DNA from: Cohnella fermenti | GTDB taxonomy: Bacteria; Bacillota; Bacilli; Paenibacillales; Paenibacillaceae | Length of the DNA stretch: 42,810 nt | Reading direction: 5' to 3' | Assembly: GCF_004801405.1 (NCBI RefSeq) | Contig: NZ_SSOB01000065.1 | Span: forward strand, 1 to 42,810 | In this document: piece after piece, positions 40,482 through 42,810 of the stretch | How positions within the stretch are numbered: the first letter of the stretch is position 1 | Layout of the letters: every line of letters begins with the position of its first letter | Position numbers and translations under genes: made by a program | The notes under the pieces: generated by a model | What the model was told of the DNA's origin: nothing | Database searches by the model: none | The model's input: only the letters and a program-made list of their open reading frames with translations

Positions 40482-41622
40482 CGTTCCCGGTTCGACGGCC
40501 GCCGCTGCCGCTCCACGGCCCCCATAACCCAGGATTGCCCTTGCACTTGGCCAGCGCCTCCATGTAATAGTAGTCGCCGTAAATGAGCGGCCGGTCCACG
40601 TTCTGGTTCATCGGCCAATTGCCGGTGCCGTGCAAGAGAATCGCCTCCTCCGTCTCGTCCGCGCGATAGCGCTCGCTCAGGCTGCGAAGGATGGACAGCG
40701 CGTGCTGCCGGTACAGCTCGCCCGCCTCGCCTTCGACCGCGTCGGCCAGGTCCAGCAGCCCGCCGGCCGCGATTGCGGCCGCGCTCGAATCCCGCGGCGC
40801 GCCTGCGCAATCGGGCAGGCGGAAGTCCCAGTACGGCACCTTGTCCTCGGGCAGGTGCGCCAGGAAGAAGTCCGCCGTCCGCCGGGCCGCCTCGCGGAAT
40901 TCGGCCGCGCCCGTATGCCGGAAGGCGAGCGTCCAGCCGTAGATGCCCCACGCCGCTCCGCGCGCCCATGCGGAATGCTCGGAATACCCCTGCCCGCCCA
41001 ATGCGCCGACCCGTCGGCCCGTCTCCGGATCGAAGCAGACAACATGCCGCACCGAGCCGTCTTCGCGCAGGAAGTGCTCGACCGCCGTCCGCGAATGGGC
41101 CTGCGCAATGTGCCGGAAGCGCGGATCGTTCGTCTGCTCCGACGCCCAATACAGCAGCGGCATGTTCATCAAGCAGTCGATGATCGCCCATCCCGTCCGC
41201 TCCGGCTGGTTCCAGGCCCGGATGAACCGGCCGACCGGATTATACCGCCCCGCCAGGTGACTGGCCGCGATCAGCCCTCTTCGCCGCGACGCTTCCTGTC
41301 CGGTAAGCCGGTCGTTCGCGAGCGAGCTTAATGTCCACATGAAGCCGACGTCATGGCTTAAGCAAGCGTAGTCCATAAGCAGCGGATCAAGCTGCGTCTC
41401 GCACTGCTCGGCAATGCTCCGCAGCTCCTCCTCGGCTCCGTCCCGATACACCAGCCACAGCAGGCCGGTCCAGAATCCGGCCGTCCAGTAGGACGGCGGC
41501 ATCAACTCGTAATGGCCGTCGTGCGACCCGTGCGGGAATCGGGCGCCGATTCTCCGGCTCGCGCGGCGGACCTTATCCGCTCCGAGCTCCCATGCTTCTT
41601 CGATCCATCCTCTCGTCTCCAT
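40477..41622 (-). CDS. GH88/GH105-type unsaturated glycuronyl hydrolase
   Basis: 381 residues from ATG 41622 (GGGAGCGGAG upstream). (alpha/alpha)6-barrel: RFPHGSHDGHYELMPPSYWTAGFWTGLLWL, LSHDVGFMWTLSS (catalytic Asp in HDVGFM), ERTGWAIIDCLMNMPLLYWAS (Asp in IDCLMN), GYSEHSAWARGAAWGIYGWTLAFRHTG, PYWDFRLPD, RDSSAAAIAAGGLLDLAD. These are unsaturated glucuronyl hydrolases (GH88 type) that open the 4,5-unsaturated uronic acid left by polysaccharide lyases. Substrate could be a glycosaminoglycan, alginate or rhamnogalacturonan fragment. Follows the alpha/beta hydrolase gene by 121 bp. Confidence 0.92.
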   Translation of the reverse strand: METRGWIEEAWELGADKVRRASRRIGARFPHGSHDGHYELMPPSYWTAGFWTGLLWLVYRDGAEEELRSIAEQCETQLDPLLMDYACLSHDVGFMWTLSSLANDRLTGQEASRRRGLIAASHLAGRYNPVGRFIRAWNQPERTGWAIIDCLMNMPLLYWASEQTNDPRFRHIAQAHSRTAVEHFLREDGSVRHVVCFDPETGRRVGALGGQGYSEHSAWARGAAWGIYGWTLAFRHTGAAEFREAARRTADFFLAHLPEDKVPYWDFRLPDCAGAPRDSSAAAIAAGGLLDLADAVEGEAGELYRQHALSILRSLSERYRADETEEAILLHGTGNWPMNQNVDRPLIYGDYYYMEALAKCKGNPGLWGPWSGSGGRRTGNG

Positions 41623-41743
41623 CGCAACTCCGCTCCCTTTGTCTTGCTTGCGTGATTCGGCTGTCTTGTTTGCGTGATCTTGCCTGCGTCCGGGCCGTTC
41701 GCCCCGCTTCCCCGGCAGCGTCCCGTTCCGGAGCACGCCAAGC

Positions 41744-42511
41744 TTACAACGCCGGATTCCCGCCGCTCAATATACATGTTTTCGCCGGATAAACACTGCG
41801 GACAAAAGCAAGGATCGGCCCGGGCTCCTCCAGCCCGTGAGGATGATGGCCGACGCCCGGCTTCACAATTGTCTCGATCCTTCCTCCAAGACCCCGGTAG
41901 CGCTCCTCCAGAATCGCCCCGTTCTCCGAATAAGGAACGACGCTGTCCGCATCTCCGGCGATCATAAGAATGGGAATTCGCGCATTCGCGATCGGCCCGA
42001 TTCGATCCAACGGGGAGACGCCTGCCGTCTCGCTCGCTTCTTCCGTCAATCCGTAAGCGGCCAGGCACTCCTGCCACTCGCGCGCCGCCCCGATGCCTGT
42101 GCCCTTGCCTCCCGGCCAGCTTCGGATATCAAGCACGGGAGCGTCGAGGTATAGCAGCGCCACACGCTCCGGGCACGCCGCCGCGAACTGGCAGGCATAG
42201 AGACCGCCGCGGCTCAGCCCGACAAGGGCCGCCTTCCCGGCAAGCCCGAACACGCGGGTGACGAATTCGTGGAACCTCCTCATCCCTTCCACCGCTTCGG
42301 GACAGCCGTACAGATCGCTCTGCCGATAGTAGGCGCGGCAATAGCCTGCTTCCAGCAGCGCCGTATCCGCATTGTCGTAATGATCGAAGAACTCCGTCCG
42401 CCACACCCAGGGCCTCCCCTCGGCGAACCGCTGCGGCAACACGACAAAACCTTCCTTGCCATCGAGCATAAACCCCACCTTGTCATACCCCATCCATTCC
42501 GTTATTCGCAC
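41744..42511 (-). CDS. alpha/beta hydrolase
   Basis: 255 residues. Nucleophile elbow GLSRGGLYAC (Ser), acid Asp in MIAGDADSVVPY, His in VGHHPHGLEEP. The N-terminal piece (GFMLDGKEGFVVLPQRFAEGRPWVWRTEFFDHYDNADTALLEAGYCRAYYRQSDLYGCPEAVEGMRRFHEFV) is like acetylxylan or carbohydrate esterases found with sugar clusters. First gene of the cluster; its 5' region has element C and a hairpin (AGGGCTG with CAGCCCT, 42594-42619). The last ~16 codons overlap element B. Confidence 0.85.
   Translation of the reverse strand: MRITEWMGYDKVGFMLDGKEGFVVLPQRFAEGRPWVWRTEFFDHYDNADTALLEAGYCRAYYRQSDLYGCPEAVEGMRRFHEFVTRVFGLAGKAALVGLSRGGLYACQFAAACPERVALLYLDAPVLDIRSWPGGKGTGIGAAREWQECLAAYGLTEEASETAGVSPLDRIGPIANARIPILMIAGDADSVVPYSENGAILEERYRGLGGRIETIVKPGVGHHPHGLEEPGPILAFVRSVYPAKTCILSGGNPAL
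41766..41794 (-). promoter_or_regulatory. conserved sugar-cluster element B
   Basis: Minus strand GTTTATCCGGCGAAAACATG continuing into TATATTGAG. Lies inside the 3' end of the alpha/beta hydrolase gene, 143 bp before GH88. Confidence 0.65.
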
Positions 42512-42559
42512 AGAACCGTCTCCTTTCTCCCACCAAACTTACGGCCTGCGCTTGCGCGC

Positions 42560-42588
42560 TTCAATATACATTCCTTCGCGGAATAAAC
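42560..42588 (-). promoter_or_regulatory. conserved sugar-cluster element C
   Basis: Minus strand GTTTATTCCGCGAAGGAATG continuing into TATATTGAA, 48 bp before the alpha/beta hydrolase start. A TTGAAG/TAAGTT pair 17 bp apart (42540-42566) could be the cluster's first promoter. Confidence 0.65.
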
Positions 42589-42685
42589 AGGCAAGGGCTG
42601 CCCGCTGCCGGACAGCCCTCTTGCTTTTCCCGCTCATCTCCTCCTCCAACCGCCACGGAGGGCATCCACAGGACGATTTGTGCAT

Positions 42686-42723
42686 AAGAAAAACCGTCAG
42701 GGATGAGTTCATTCCCTGACGGT
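42686..42723 (-). terminator. terminator of the gene beyond the right edge
   Basis: ACCGTCAGGGA (42693-42703) pairs with TCCCTGACGGT (42713-42723); on the minus strand TTTTTC follows. Confidence 0.88.
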
Positions 42724-42746
42724 CCTTTGTTTTGCGTTCCATGAGA

Positions 42747-42810
42747 CTATTCTGCAGTTGTGCTACGGACATCCTCAATCCTGTATTCATTACCGTGTAC
42801 CCCTTTGTAA
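42747..42810 (-). CDS. C-terminal fragment of an unidentified protein
   Basis: The minus-strand frame ends YKGVHGNEYRIEDVRSTTAE and TAG at 42747, 24 bp before a terminator; it runs off the right edge. Too short to name. Its frame, the correct distance to the terminator and the same strand as the rest support a real gene end. Confidence 0.45.
   Translation of the reverse strand, partial: YKGVHGNEYRIEDVRSTTAE

Overview
The window looks like chromosome from a GC-rich member of the Paenibacillaceae (Paenibacillus/Cohnella type). This rests on strong AGGAGG-type ribosome sites with frequent GTG/TTG starts, sigma-A type promoters, the low-GC Gram-positive neighbourhood rrn - ygxA - ygzB - perR known from Bacillus subtilis, a gatCAB operon, and a pectin-type lplB/ytcP sugar importer with an AraC/YesS-type regulator. 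Genus-level placement is inference. No transposase, phage gene, tRNA or CRISPR array was found. Almost every gene is on the minus strand.

Layout. 1-613: 5' end of a 16S rRNA gene with its leader, two promoter candidates and an A-rich 22-bp repeat upstream. 614-6400: propeller-like protein, YgxA-like nucleotidyltransferase, YgzB, FusB-type EF-G-binding protein, GH18/SH3 spore-cortex-type glycosylase, and PerR with a PER box over its own -10. 6438-11850: TM2-like membrane protein, MgtC, GNAT, gatB/gatA/gatC with a clear promoter. 11860-12460: a four-unit array of palindromic 51/52-bp repeats. 12460-18000: EAL protein, small unknown protein, class A FAD monooxygenase plus stand-alone GTP cyclohydrolase II behind a promoter carrying a 17-bp palindromic operator, and an M24 peptidase with an N-terminal 14-residue tandem repeat. 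18117-24934: a compact Tad/Flp-like secretion-pilus operon (cpaB, tadZ-like, cpaF/tadA, tadB, tadC, two tiny membrane proteins, two anchored proteins) ending in a second copy of the 51/52-bp repeat array and a terminator. 25003-28610: MBL hydrolase, thioredoxin-like protein, DedA, cupredoxin, two small unknown proteins. 28828-34240: O-antigen-ligase/TPR protein with a charged repetitive insert, a PilZ protein behind a c-di-GMP-I riboswitch, and a membrane GGDEF protein. 34343-42511: a sugar uptake/degradation cluster (AraC-type membrane sensor, solute-binding lipoprotein, two permeases, GH88 hydrolase, alpha/beta hydrolase). 42686-42810: terminator and last codons of one more gene.

How it works together. 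Three c-di-GMP elements (EAL, GGDEF, riboswitch-controlled PilZ) lie near a Tad-like pilus and a polysaccharide ligase, suggesting surface attachment or motility control; this link is inference. The sugar cluster lacks an ATPase, as usual where a shared MsmX-type ATPase serves many importers, and a conserved ~29-bp element precedes three of its genes.

The least explained features are the paired 51/52-bp palindrome arrays, the palindromic operator before the GTP cyclohydrolase II gene, the conserved element of the sugar cluster, the Tad-like operon with a lysine-less TadZ and two pilin-sized proteins lacking a processing site, and the many short tandem repeats.
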